Source: Loxodes magnus (taxonomy: Eukaryota; Ciliophora; Karyorelictea; Loxodida; Loxodidae). From it: a stretch of DNA of 64,000 nucleotides. Location: NCBI GenBank assembly GCA_946699065.1, contig CAMPDV010000385.1, positions 186,001 through 250,000 of the forward strand. The letters run 5' to 3'. The notes under the pieces are model-generated. The model was given only the letters and a program-made list of their open reading frames with translations. It was not told the DNA's origin and ran no database searches. Of the stretch, positions 52,430 to 64,000 are shown in pieces. A program made the position numbers and the translations under genes. Numbering within the stretch: the stretch's first letter is position 1; each line of letters starts with the position of its first letter.

Positions 52430-53060
52430 ATTAACAATGCGAAAACTATAAAAATAGAACAAGATCTAAACACAGTAAATAAACAGGAGATAAATAAATT
52501 TTTAAAGGGTAAATTACGTAAAAGCTTAAAATAATATTTGAGCAAAACTTTTTTAACTTCAACACTTTAAACTTATCAATGATTAAAGTCAGCATTCTTA
52601 TAACCACTCTTAAATATAAAAAGGTTTCTATGAATATAATTTTAGTTTTAACTTTTTATTTTAAGTTTAATAATCTTTTGATATTTAGAATTCTCAATAA
52701 TGCTATTAAAGCAATAAATTTACTCTACAAATAAATTAAAAAATTGCCTATCTTCTGTCAAAGAGGTATGGATTTATGTTAAAGAAGAATTACGAAAGAA
52801 AGAATTATAATGAATATCAATAAAATAATAAAAACTAAAAGCAAAATTAAATAAAATAGATTTGAAAACTAATAAGATATTTCTCAACTTAAAAGTGTTT
52901 GAATGTTTATTGACAGAATTGTTAGTTCTTTCATATAAAATAAAATATTTTATTGTTGAGTTAACAATGAAGCTGCAATATATTTTCTTTTATAATTTAT
53001 CTTATAATGTTTTCAATCATCAATTTACAGTACTTTATATCTTAAAGGTTTTGAGTTAAT
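52430..53060 (+). repeat. diverged third copy of the otubain 3' region and flank
   Basis: Resembles 24785-25230 of the left arm: both have GAGATAAAT, AAAAGCTTAAAAT-ATATTTGA with the conserved stop TGA, the landmark TTACGAAAGAAAGAA, and a later AAAGTTGAATTAAC-like stretch. It carries about 200 bp of extra sequence and many substitutions, and the OTU domain itself is missing. Confidence 0.65.
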
Positions 53061-53484
53061 TATGATAAATTTATTTATTAACATTCTTTCTGCAAGCTAT
53101 TGATATTTAAATTAATAGCACCATAATATACTAAAGAAAGACTTTGAAGATAAATAGGTATAAAAATAGCTTTATTACAACTTTGAACTAGAGTTAACTA
53201 ATTCGATGATTATTACTTTAAGTTTATAAATAATTTACCTTCTTTCTTCTGTTTAGACATATGCTTTATTATCTGCTACATTATATCTTTCTATGATAAA
53301 TGAATCAGTTAGCTATACATTTCTCTCAAGTAATTTATTTTAAATCTTTATAAGATTCTCTTCTAAAGTGATATTCTAGTTCATATAAGGAAATTATTTC
53401 ATATCGTCGCACTTTTTTTAATACTAGTCTTTGTTATTAAGTCAATCTCTCTTAAGAGTATTAAAAATATCTATTCTAAGGATT
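53061..53484. other. spacer with possible hydrophobic coding remnants
   Basis: No confident gene; T-rich stretches could be remnants of membrane helices. Confidence 0.3.
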
Positions 53485-54472
53485 AAACTAATTAGCTGAT
53501 TCTTTTGAGTAACTTTTATCTCTTAAATTCTTTATTTACTATAACTTTGACTTTCCTTACCTTGATAAAATAGACATTGCTACTAATAATTATTGTAATA
53601 TAACCATAATAAATGTAGCTTTTTAACATTCACTTGTTCAGAAAGAGTTATTAAAAAGTAGATATCCTTTAAGCTTTTACAATATAGAAGATTTCAGTTA
53701 ATGAAGATAGAAGCAAGCAAAAGCTAGTGGTATAAATTCATAATTTCAATTAAAGTAAAACATGAAAAACCAAACTAAGAATTAAGTCAATGAAGATGGT
53801 TAAGCTTGAAAAAATAGTTTCCTTTGAAATAAGATAAGGTAAGTCCCTTCAATCTTATAAAATAGATTAAAGAGATTAAAGAGATAATTAATAAAAAAAT
53901 TACTTACATTAGTAATGAAATTAGAAACTAAATTAAAAAGTTGAAAAGGAAAGCAAGTTTAAGTATATTGATGTTTTAATTGTTAATATCTAAATGAGAA
54001 AGGCACATTAATAATTACTTGAAGGATATTAAGAAAGCTAGATATAATCAATGAATTATGAAATAAACTAGGGAAGGAGGTATTTATAGAATGAAGGATT
54101 TATTTAGAAGAGCAGAAAAAGTTCCAACCAAGCTAATATAAGACTTACTAGTTAAAATCTCAGTATTAAATAAGAATAGATGACAATTGAATGTCTTTAT
54201 GATTATTAATTATCATGGGAAGAGTGAGACATTAAGTCTGCAGTATCTTGCTCAAAAGATTTATATAACCCTAGAAGAATTACACTTCATGAAAATCAGT
54301 GAAATGCTAAAGGAAACATGCGATTTTCTTAAGAAAAGGAAAATATGCCAGAAAAATTCATATTATTTTTATATGATACTGATAAAAGGTAGTTGTAAAA
54401 AGCTTCAATATAATAAATTAATTAAAAGAAGCATGAAGACAACCAAAAATAGAAAGAATTAAGTTAGGAAAT
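53485..54472 (+). CDS. possible hypothetical protein, frame broken
   Basis: The first part reads as protein from about 53485 (FDFPYLDKIDIATNNYCNIT; ELLKSRYPLSFYNIEDFS). Another frame is best from ATG 54091 (MKDLFRRAEKVPTKL ... SETLSLQYLAQKIYITLEEL). TGA is frequent in the first part. It may be a decaying gene or two exons with an unrecognised tiny intron. No family recognised. Confidence 0.27.
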
Positions 54473-54810
54473 ATAATTAAGTAAAAGTATTATGCTAAAT
54501 AGCTTTATTTTTCTTATAAATAATTATTAACTTTTATCTTAAAAGCGAGCAAAAACAAATAAGAACGAAAGAAAGTTTAAAAATGCTTCAAATTATTTAT
54601 AAAATAACTTAAAGATCTTTCTAAATAATCAACTTTGATTTTCTCAAATAAATAAGAAATATATCAAGTTTATTTTATATAAGAGATTTAAGGATTTGAA
54701 ATTAAGAATACTTTTTTAAAAAACAGATAATTATAGATAAAAAAGCATGAATACTAATTTTTTCCTTTTTAAACTTATATTATTAATGAAAATTTATTTT
54801 AAGCTGTATA
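54473..54810. other. spacer between convergent coding regions
   Basis: AT-rich; nothing recognised. Confidence 0.4.
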
Positions 54811-57800
54811 TCATCGTTAAGCGTTCTTAATAGCTTGGCTAAATTTTTTCTGTCCTATGCATCTTTCTATTTCTTAAATTGTTAAAATTTTTCCACAATG
54901 ACAACTAGCTTATTTTCCTTAATCTCCTTATTTTAGTATTATTTTCCCCTATGTGTCTTCATTAATTTTAAATTCTAGACAACACTTACACACCGAGTGG
55001 TTACATTCCAATGTTATTATATCCTAAGGTTTTTTTTCAGTTTAGCAATTCTGACACTTCTAAAGTTAAGCCTATATTTGTTGTATACTATTTTATTTAT
55101 TTTAAATATTTTCTTATGTACTTTTATATGGATAATCAAATTAAATCTAAAAATCTTTCCATTCATCATATGGACATTCCTATCCAGTAGGCTATATTGA
55201 AATGAAGAAAGGCTTACTACAATTTTATGGATTTCAAACAGATGGTAGATTCATTTTCGCTTAGAATTTATCAGTTTTTTCGTCAAATCCGTCCACTTTT
55301 GACTGATTTATTGAATATATTATATTATAATGACATGAATCATATAGTAAGAAAATCAAAGGAATTTATCCTGCTATCTTCATTTATTCAAACTACAATA
55401 ATTATTAATACTATCTATCAATAGTTTTTATATCAACTTTCACTTTTAAGACTACTAAAAGAGGACCAATAGCAATTCCTTTTGCTTATTTTCCCATCTT
55501 TAAAACTTAACTTATTAAATCACTATAAGGAATCTAACTAAAGGCTTCAAAGTAATCTCTATGTGATTCTAAATAATTAGCAGATAAGCAACGCATTGTC
55601 CAAACAAGAGCTTCATCTTGATTATCTTTATTATCCAAAAGTTCATTGTCTAAAAACTTAAAAATGGAAATGATATCAGGAGGATTATTTTATTGCAATT
55701 TCTTTTTCAATTCTAATTTTTTTAAAAATCTTATAAAAGTTTATCTTAGTTCTTAGTTATTTTCAGATCTTATTTTATAGTAACCTAATTATTTTTACAT
55801 TTTATAAATAAAACTTGATAAATCTTAAATGGGAGTGGTGTATCTAGCTAAATGTTCTAAAAAGGCAAAACCAACAGCTCTGTAGTAAGAATTTCCATCA
55901 GCATTTATTTCTCTTCAAGAATTAAATTTATCAGATAGATCTTAAATGTTTTATACTTTACTATCATTATCCTTATATTTATCAATTAGATTTTTTCATG
56001 CTTTACGAGGATAAATTCATTTAACCTATAAAGAATCTTATTCTTAAACATGAGGAATATTTATTATCTCTTCAAATTGTTAAATGTTATGCGTTTATTA
56101 ATAAGATCCTTATTAATGAGGTGATTTATAAGAGTTCATCTAATCCAATAATTTCTGTATTTCTTCGTCTTTTTATTAGCATTACTCTTATAGATCTTTC
56201 TATACATCTGCTTAAATGTTTATTTTAGACCTTAAATCATTGAGTTCTTTCTCATTTTTTTAATATTGCGATTCAATTCTTTTTGAATATTCTAAATTTT
56301 GTTGATTTTCTTCTATTAGTTTAATAACTTATGAATCTAGATTAGAAATTTATTCAATATAACTACAAGAATCAGTTTTTTGTTCCGAATTAAGTTATTC
56401 ATACTCTTTTTTTCAATATTTTTTCTCATTTTCAGCTTTTTGAAATTATTCTTCTAAATTTTTTTGTCTTTAGCTTGCATAATTTATGAAAATTACCAGA
56501 ACAGATTTTTCTTCTTAAATTTTCTAAATTTTGTATTCATATTCTTTTATTTACTATTCTTATTACGATGCTTTTATTTCTAATTCAGAATAATTGCTTT
56601 ATAATTATATTAACTCAGTTATTTTTCCTTAGAGACTGTTTATTTCTTATTATTTTTAAATGTTTTCTTTTTATAAACTTTCCTTTTCTTTTATAACTTA
56701 CTGAGATTATTTTTATGCTTATTATTATTCTGATTATAATTTTTTAATTTCCTCAATATAAGAACTGTTAGTTTAATAAATCTAAAAATAATTTGTCTCT
56801 AGTTCATTTATTTTACTTTTGAACTAGGTTATTTCTTATTTTATTTTTTCAATTTATGTTTCTTTTTCTTATATTTTACTTTCAGCTCTCTATATTTCTT
56901 TTTTATATTTTTCGTTTTATGCATATTCACTCTACAATTATAGAGTAAGTTCTTATTTTTATCGATTTAGATTTTCCCTTGAGTTTGAAAGAATTTAAAC
57001 TTGAGTTTCAGTGTTTTAGTAGGTTTTTTAATTTTGTTAATTAATTTAATCATATAACTATTAAATTAAATTCTCTTTATTTGTTTTTTCTTACTTCATA
57101 TCTAATATTTATTAACTCTAAATCTAATTCTATTTTTCAAGATTTTCAACTTTATTATCTAATATATTTTTTATTTTCAAAGCTTCTTCTTTCTCATAAC
57201 TAGTGTCTTATCAATTTTTAAAATACTATTATGATTGTTCTTTGATTAAGTAAAACGGAGTCTAAGCTTAGGTAAATTCTTTTAATAAGCTTTCTTAATC
57301 ATTTTTTAGTTGCTGATTTTAATATTTTAAAGCTAAATAATCATTTTGGTAATCTTGCTTTTCTTGCAACATAATGATTTCATTTTATTATAATTAGCTT
57401 ATTTATTCTTTTTATTCTTTCATTTTTTGTTGAGTTATTTGATTCTTTATAAAATTTTAGCTTATTTTACCTTCTAATTCCTAGATCTAATTTGTTAGAC
57501 TTTAAATTAGAGATTTTTATTGAAAGCAAGGAAAACAATAAGAAGATAGTTCTATCTCCATCTTTGGAATTCTTGGAATTTAAATTTGTCTTTTGATTAG
57601 ATCTTTATCGAATCTTTAATCTTAATTTGGATTGAAATTTTCAGAGGAATGATATTCTTCCTATGGAACTGTTTTTTCCTGATTTTCAATTAGCTTTTGA
57701 GTTTTAAGATTAGAAGATAATCTAGAGTTTTCTTTTTAGCCTGAGTTTGGCTAATATTCTGGTGTTTACATTTCTTAAATTTTATTTATTTAAGATTCCT

Positions 57801-58359
57801 CTTCTTGATTAAATGTTTAAGTATTAGAAGTTTAACCTTATTCTAAAGTATTAGATTCTTACTTATTTGCATTTTAATTAGCTTTGGTTAGATTCTATTA
57901 TTATTTATCCTCTAAAGAAAATCTTTAATTGCAAATTTAATTTTAGGAAATATCTTTTTTATCTGCTCGGGGTAATTCTTATGGTTTATTATAATCAAAC
58001 TGGGTTTTACTTTAAGATTATATAGTTTCAATTTATTTTTTTTAATTATAAGCTTCATTTTATTATTAATAGATATTTCTTTATCTATTTTAAGGTTATT
58101 AATTTAACTTTTTGTTTGAAGTTAAGCCAGTTAGATTTCATAAGATAGAATTCAAAAGTTCTTCATCTAGAATGGATTTTTTACTACATATTATGCATAT
58201 AAATTAATTAGCTTCCAAATTTTAATGCTTCGTATGTTGCCTCTTTCAAAAATTATATCAACATTTTAGACAAAATTAATGATCACATTATAGTTTATAT
58301 CATGGGCATTTTTGATTTTTTTTGCATCCTAGACATAATTCGTAAGAATATATCTACAT
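54811..58359 (-). CDS. RING / coiled-coil / OTU / RING-like protein with catalytic Cys replaced by Ser
   Basis: One frame of 1183 codons from ATG 58359 to TGA 54813-54811, no intron needed. N-terminal RING: C9-X2-C12, C25-X-H27-X2-C30-X2-C33 and C55-X2-C58. Residues about 85-300 are low-complexity Asn/Gln/Lys. A long coiled coil (about 300-770) is rich in Glu, Lys, Gln and Leu. The OTU domain (about 800-1020) has A-D-G-N-S-Y-Y-R-A-V-G, where otubains have D-G-N-C, so the nucleophile position is Ser824. It goes on through DNQDEALVWTMRCLSANYLE, PLLVVLKVKVD and LYDSCHYNILY with His1010 kept. A second RING-like cluster starts at C1102-X2-C1105, then C-N-H-S-V-C-K-C-C and C-H-C. Without the Cys it is probably not an active deubiquitinase; with the RINGs it may act as an E3 ligase or as a ubiquitin-binding scaffold. 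About ten internal TGA are read as Trp. It is paralogous to the otubain copies in the inverted repeat. Confidence 0.85.
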
Positions 58360-60209
58360 TTTATTTTTTATAACTTTATCAGAATCTAGATTTATAAAGT
58401 CAATTTAAAGTGTTTATTATACCTAAACTTTAATTTATAAAATAACTTTTTCTTTATGAGCGCTAATTCTCATTATTATCTTATAACTTTTTATTTTCTT
58501 TCTTTACATGAAATATATAAAAGAGAGCTCTAACTTTATTAATTTTAAAAGACATCATAATTTAGTTTTTATATCCCACTTTTTAAATTCAAGCTATGAT
58601 AGAGTTTTTTTAATTGAGAAAGAATATGTTATGAGGATAGTTGCTTTAGTTATACTTATTTTAAGGTATTAAATGAACATGCTTTATTATGGTTTTAGTA
58701 TAAAATAAATTTAAGGCTGAAACCTTAATTTTTAAGATTTTAATTTAAAGGCTTAATTTTTTCTTAAAAAGACTCTTCCTTTTACTAGGTAATTAATATT
58801 AAATATAATAAAGAAAATTTTCAATACCAACAAGATAAAGAAGTTAAGAAGCAATTGTAAGGTATATCTCTAAAATAAGGGATGAGAATATTTAGCTCTA
58901 TTTATATATAGCAGTATATGTTTAAAAACTGGTAAATATTTATTTCAACTTAGGTTATATATTAGTAATAATAGGCATAAACAATTATTTCACTAAGGAA
59001 TAAAGATATTTACTTAGTTTAAAGTTTTAAAGCTAACTAGAAAAAAGGTTCCACTTAAACCATTTTACAAGGAAAATTTATTTTTAGCAGGCTACTAAAT
59101 AGTTTTTCGATATGTTTTTTTATTATTCCTTTTTAGTGCAGTCTTTAAAATATAACTAAAAAGCTGGCTTACGTTACTTGAAAACCAAAAAGTGGAAAAA
59201 GATTTAATTTATAGGATTTAGAATAAATTAATTTATTAATGCCTATATTTTGAAAGGTATACTTTAAGTATTAAAGTATAATGCTTGATTTATTATCTTC
59301 TAAAATCCAAATCTAAAATTAGAATTTTATTCTTAGTTTCTTCCATCATTATCATGTTTGTTCAAAAACAGCAAGATAAATAGGAAAAAAATGAATTTAG
59401 ACTAAAAATTTGAATAATATAGTCCTTAAGAAACCTTTCTCAAGTTATTAAGCTACTTTTTTCTCTCGATTGAAAATACTGATACTTAATTTTAAGCTCT
59501 TAAGAGTTATTTTAATTTACAAAGTTGATGCAAAAGTCCTACGTAATTTTTCTTTTTTTTAGTTAATCAAATAGAAATTTTCAAAAGCTTCAGCAAGCTT
59601 ATATGAAAAAGAACTTTTTCTATTTATTTATTCAGAGAATATCTAGACATTATACAATTTTAATTTTATTAGTTTATCTGATTAGATAGTTTATATGAAC
59701 TCGTATATTTTGTGCTTCCTAATCAAGGAAATTATTTCCTTTAATGAAAATTAAAATGAAGAGCTTAGAACTTTATTTCTGATTCATCTACATTCTTAAT
59801 TTCCTAAATTTTAAATTTTTTTGATGAGTTTATTATTTTCCTTGGTACGTAGTTGGTTTTGTGAGAATTTAATTGCATAATAAGATTCTCTCAGTTTATA
59901 TGTTTGCTTCTTGATTGCTAACATTAAGCAGTTTAATATTATTGCAGCATTTTATTCTATTATCCATATCCATTTTTCCTTTATCACTGCTTTTAACACT
60001 AAATGTTCTCTAGTTCCCTAGTTGATTTTAACTATCTGTTTCTTTATTTAATTTTACCTTCTTAAGTTTTTTTCTAACTATTAAGATATTCTTAATTAGA
60101 CATCTTTTTTGTTATGCTTGAATTAACATTGCTAGAAAAGAGACTAAAGTCAAAATCATAATGAAACAATTATAATTAAATCACTAGTAAAATTAAATCC
60201 TCTTCCACT
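58360..60209. other. unassigned region upstream of the RING-OTU gene
   Basis: Minus-strand stretches look partly coding, for example near 59330-58800 a chain with a terminal hydrophobic helix (LLLNFFILLVLKIFFII), but two frames compete and no family is recognised. Confidence 0.3.
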
Positions 60210-60932
60210 TCACGAGTCTAAGTATATTTAAACTTAAATTTCTCTCTAATTTATAAAAATCACCTTCTAATATATTTTCCTGCTGTAAAATTAACAAAAG
60301 AGTACAATAAGATTCTTAATTTTATGAAAATTAATACTTAAACTAAAAAAAGCAAAGGGTAATTGCTTCATTCCTTTAAATTTATAACTAAAAATTTGTA
60401 CCAAATTTCGTTAAAAGATTAAATATTCATCTACCTCTTAGAATAATTCTTTTGTTTCTCTCTTATACTCTTTTTTATACTTCTACGCTAAATATAAAAA
60501 AGCAGTAGCTTCTTGGATAAACATTGTGTTGAAAACTTTTTCCTTGTTAATATTTTTATTCTTCCAAGCAGGAAATTCGTTTTTATCAAATATTTAGTAT
60601 CTCCATCCTCTTTCAATCCTTAAACTTCCTCTCTTTTTTGATTGTTATTTTTATATATTGATGAATGCGATTTTATAGCTTCTATCTTGAACTTTTTTAT
60701 TAAGTTTATCATTCATTTCCACATTCTGATATTTCCTTTTATTATAGGCTAATAAAAGTTTTTACTTGTACTCTGCTAGATGTTTCTTTAAGTCAAAATT
60801 AATGATTCATCCAATTATTATAGATTCAGTATTTTTTAATATCTTGCAGACTTAAATATTTAGAGCATTAGTCTGCATCTAACTTTCGATAAAGTAACTT
60901 TTAAGTCCTTATTGCTCCTTTAGATTTAGCAT
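60210..60932 (-). CDS. hypothetical soluble protein, 240 residues
   Basis: ATG at 60932 and TGA at 60212-60210 in one frame, with only one internal TGA. It reads as a normal soluble protein rich in Lys, Glu, Gln and Tyr (NFDLKKHLAEYKQKLLLAYN; KNEFPAWKNKNINKEKVFNT; ATAFLYLAQKYKKEYKRETK). No family recognised. Just upstream (about 61160-60940) another frame is also protein-like (FEDPPMEIYINYKELSEARQ), so a 5' exon or a frameshift is possible. It sits directly inside the inner edge of the right inverted-repeat arm. Confidence 0.42.
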
Positions 60933-61188
60933 GTCCGTTATTTTAAAATATAAGTTTATTAAATGTTCTACAAATTAGATTATCTTAAACGAACTGTCTT
61001 TTGAACTGCTATTTTGTAAAAGAGAATACTCTATTATGGGTAATCTATCTGGCTTCGCTTAATTCCTTGTAATTTATGTAAATTTCCATTGGAGGATCTT
61101 CAAAGCTAGTTCAGAATAAGATTTTCAATTATCAGCAAATTTCTCTTTGATACTTATGAATTATAGCCATAATTAAAATTCTAAGGCA
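60933..61188 (-). other. possible 5' coding part of the 60.2-60.9 kb gene
   Basis: On the minus strand one frame reads FEDPPMEIYINYKEL...RVFSFTKQQFKRQFVQD, offset from the frame of the downstream ORF. No GT-AG tiny intron that repairs the frame was found. Confidence 0.3.
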
Positions 61189-61378
61189 TCTTATTCTATT
61201 GTCAGTGGAAGTTGCTTAATAGCTAATTATACAATATTTTTAAGGAATTCAGTCTGCTTAAGAAGGTAAAATATCAATATACAAAATCAGTCTTTTGGCT
61301 AACTGTCATAATTTTAACTTATATATAATCTCTAAAGATTCTTAAAGCTCTTATATTTAAATTTTTTATATTAAAAAA

Positions 61379-61450
61379 CTCCGAGGCCGGGGATTGAACC
61401 CGGGTCGTCTGCGTGACAGGCAGAAATACTAGCCACTATACTACCTCGGA
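61379..61450 (-). tRNA. tRNA-Asp(GTC), right-arm copy
   Basis: Same sequence as the left-arm gene at 26630-26701, inverted; anticodon GTC, acceptor TCCGAGG/CCTCGGA. Confidence 0.95.
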
Positions 61451-61568
61451 TGTTATAATTGATAATATAAAAAGCTTAAATATAGAAAATAAATGAGTTT
61501 ATTAATTAATTGTAATAGAAAAAAGTTGTTATATAAGATATAAATATTATTAATTAATACCTAATAAA

Positions 61569-61862
61569 CGAGATTATAGAGCGCTTAGCTTCTCAATGGT
61601 GCGCAGCTCTTTAATAAAGATTTTTAAAGTTAAAAAAATTCCTTTCTGAAGTCTTCCACAGTGCTAGAATTCTCTTGTGAGTTTTGTCTTCTATAGGACT
61701 GCGATCAGAATGCTACCCTAAGAAACCTTTGTATCTGGCATCTTTCATCATTAATGCTACTTGATGTCACTTCGATCTTGTCTTCTCTTCTCTTCTCTTG
61801 ACTGGTTCTTCGCCTTCCTGTTTTCAGATTTTAAGAGTTTCAGTTGGAGGATTGCTCAACCT
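61569..61862. ncRNA. GC-rich island, possible structured RNA locus (right arm)
   Basis: Inverted copy of 26222-26511. It has drifted more than the neighbouring tRNA genes (for example TAGCGGCCC against TCGCAGTCC), but the terminal motif and the ATGATGAAAG box are unchanged. Confidence 0.35.
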
Positions 61863-61898
61863 ATTTATTTATATATAATATGCTATATTATAATAAAA

Positions 61899-61972
61899 GC
61901 CTCCGTAGCTCAATAGGTTAGAGCGTTTGGCTGTTAACCAAAAGGTCGGTGGTTCAAGTCCACCCGGTGGCG
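61899..61972 (+). tRNA. tRNA-Asn(GTT), right-arm copy
   Basis: Inverted copy of the gene at 26111-26184, with the same T-T mismatch in the acceptor stem and anticodon GTT. Confidence 0.95.
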
Positions 61973-62014
61973 TTTTTATATCACATAATACAGTTCTCTA
62001 ATATGTCTTAAAAA

Positions 62015-62087
62015 AGCCTCCACGCGGGCTCGAACCACGGACCTTTCGCTTACTAAGCGAATGCTCTGCCAACTGAGCCATAGAGGC
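62015..62087 (-). tRNA. tRNA-Thr(AGT), right-arm copy
   Basis: Inverted copy of the gene at 25996-26068; the sequence looks identical. Confidence 0.95.
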
Positions 62088-63197
62088 TTATATTTATTAT
62101 CATTAAGCTTAATTAAATAGTTAACACCTTTACAGTAGATTAATTAATTTTATGGTAGTATTAAAGCTGTTTAGTAGTACTAAGAAATATATATAGAATA
62201 ATACCTTAGTTATATATAAATAAGATTAACTATTATTATTTTACCTAGCGGAAAGAGCTTTACTATATTAAGTCTAGCTTACAATCTAGTAAGAAAACTA
62301 TAAATGAAATTCTTAAATTTATCTCTTTTTTCGGTTCAATTAGCAAATAATTAAATGGAAGTTTCCAGAATAATAATTCCTATCATTTCTAAATTCAACT
62401 ATACAATCATTTTACATAAAGTAGAAAGAAAGGATATTTATCTAAAGTTTAACTTATTAAATGAATGATTTATATTATGATTTTAAATAATAATAACTAT
62501 AGATAGAAATTCGTAAAATAAAGTATCCAATGTTTGAATATTTTTAATTTTCAAAGACATTAAATTATATCAAATTATGTTTATATCTTCCCTTATTTTC
62601 TATTTAATTTTTTTCCAAAAAGCTTTAACTAAATTTTCTTTTAAATAATCAGCTAAATTTAATGATGATATTAAAGTTTTTAATTAAGTTTATAATTTAT
62701 TTTTAAGTAATCTCTTCTTAACTATTCATTCACCTTTATATCACTATAAAAAGCAAACTTTTCTTTTGCAAGATACTTCTGAAATTATTTTATTTCTGTG
62801 ATCTTTTTTTTTCTAAATAATGAGCATTCATCCTTTCTTTTACTACTGCTTTATATATTCTTTAATTTATTCGATAACGATAACTATTATTGTTAATAAG
62901 AAAAATTATAAAAGAGACTTTAATTATATTTCATAGTTAATTCAACTTTATAATACATAATTGAATATGAAAAATTCTAATAGATCAGTTTCTGAAAATT
63001 GAAGCACCTTTAAGTTAAGAAATAATCTATTATTTTCGAATATAATTAATTTTATAGCTTTCATTGCTATTATTTTATTAATATTTATTAAACTTCTTTC
63101 TTTCGTAATATATAGAAGCAATTTATACTTAGAATGTTCTAAGTTTATTCATTTTTATCCTTATTAAATTTAAAATGTTTAGTTTAAAAAATTTGGT
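62088..63197. other. non-coding part of right arm
   Basis: AT-rich partner of 24886-25995; no gene recognised. Confidence 0.5.
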
Positions 63198-64000
63198 TCA
63201 AATATAATTTTAAGCTTTCACATACATTTCTTCCTTTTAAAATTAATTTATCTCTTGCTCATTTGTTGTGCTTATTGACTTAACTTTATTTTTCCATGCT
63301 TTCTCAGTACTGATGTAATGATAGTGAAACATTATTTTAAAATTCATGCTCTCATTAGCAAGGTCTTGCTTTATTTTAAAGTAGCTTTACTCCTAATCTT
63401 AAGCTTCACTTTATATTTAAGAAACACTTGATTAGAAAGATTCGCTGATTTCATCATATCCATCTTATTTTGTCTATTCTTTTGAATAAACAATATAATA
63501 TTAACTTGTCTCAGAATAAACGAAAACAAGAGGTTATTTATCTGTCCCTTTTACTTTTTCAAGATCTTCTTTTGTCTATTGAGTTATGGAATTTTTTAAT
63601 AGAAGTACCTTCATATTAAAGATAACCTATAAAGGTTTAGTTGCAGCTATTTCAGCTTCTTATCCCATAGTTAGAATATTCTTAATAACTTCATTTTGAT
63701 TTTATTTTTATTGTTATGTTTTACTTTCATTAGCTTCAAGATAATTTGCAGTAAGACACCTCATTTACCAAACAAGAGCTTCATCCTAATTGTCTTTATT
63801 ATGTTATAACTCTTCTATCAAAAATTAGAAGATTTAGCTATTTTCTCTTGTTTTTAATTGCCTCTACTTTTGTTCTTCAAGCTTCTCCAAAAATTAGATA
63901 AATACTTTATTCAATACTTCATGACTGCTACTCTATTGATTTGGCCTTATTTAATAATATCCCTTATTACTTTATAATTTATTAATGAATCCTTGCAAAT
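63198..64000 (-). CDS. otubain-like OTU protease, right-arm copy, 5' end outside window
   Basis: Minus strand, open in one frame from the window edge to TGA 63200-63198. It keeps NKVFIQFLEKLEEQ, DNQDEALVWQMRCLTANYLE, KPLQVIFNMKV and PLVFVYSETSQYYIVY. Unlike the left copy it has no frameshift at either of the two indel sites. The position of the catalytic His is Gln (TAA), so activity is doubtful even if the Cys, which lies outside the window, is present as it is in the left copy. About 100 residues follow the OTU core. It is probably the functional or youngest member of the pair. Confidence 0.75.

Larger units (their letters stand above)
61189..64000 (-). repeat. right arm of large inverted repeat (cut by window end)
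   Basis: Reverse complement of 24085-26891, with a few small indels (2812 against 2807 nt). The inner edge is sharp at 61189. The outer edge lies beyond the window. Confidence 0.95.

Noticed and set aside
55227..55424. Plus-strand ORF of 65 codons
   Set aside because: Antisense to the OTU domain around His1010.
1..64000. rRNA genes or telomeric repeats
   Set aside because: No conserved rRNA core and no G4T2/G4T4-type repeat tracts were seen.

Overview
The window looks like ciliate nuclear DNA in which none of the three usual stop codons reliably ends translation. It is very AT-rich. The recognisable long genes read through only if TAA and TAG are Gln and internal TGA is Trp. TGA falls at conserved Trp positions in four paralogous genes (for example D-I-W-V-F in the N-terminal domain), and the best gene ends also fall on TGA. 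A code with Gln at TAA/TAG and TGA as both Trp and stop is known from karyorelictean ciliates such as Loxodes; Condylostoma is the other described possibility. Four genes and one relic share an intron of only 17-21 nt at one conserved position. Because every frame is open under this code, ordinary ORF limits mean little here. I relied on homology between copies, cysteine spacing, frame arithmetic and composition.

Layout: 0.3-1.25 kb (-) is a GC-richer island with a Gag-like CCHC zinc-knuckle ORF. Four large genes of one family lie at 2.7-6.3 kb (-), 16.0-20.2 kb (+), 32.8-36.2 kb (+) and 42.9-47.4 kb (+). Each has a signal peptide, a LamG-like N-terminal domain, furin-like Cys-rich repeats and a multi-pass membrane domain. 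Two truncated relics of the family lie at 8.2-9.1 and 10.6-11.6 kb. The first gene has a frameshift near its 3' end.

A 2.8 kb inverted repeat (24.1-26.9 kb against 61.2-64.0 kb, with about 34 kb between) carries tRNA-Thr, tRNA-Asn and tRNA-Asp, a GC-rich possible RNA locus and an otubain-like gene. The left otubain copy is frameshifted; the right copy is open but cut by the window end. A second, older inverted repeat of about 0.7 kb (39.0-39.7 against 50.4-51.2 kb) lies inside it and flanks the fourth Cys-rich gene.

At 54.8-58.4 kb (-) there is a large RING / coiled-coil / OTU / second RING-like protein whose OTU catalytic Cys is Ser, while the otubain copies in the inverted repeat have Gln where the catalytic His should be. 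Several other coding-like stretches (1.5-2.3, 12.1-13.2, 21.0-22.1, 27.0-28.2, 30.3-32.6, 36.3-37.9, 53.5-54.5 and 60.2-60.9 kb) have no recognised family and are given at low confidence. The rest is AT-rich spacer.

Functionally, the Cys-rich proteins look like surface membrane proteins, possibly variable through their 150-bp repeats, and the OTU/RING proteins point to ubiquitin signalling. No operon-like organisation is seen.
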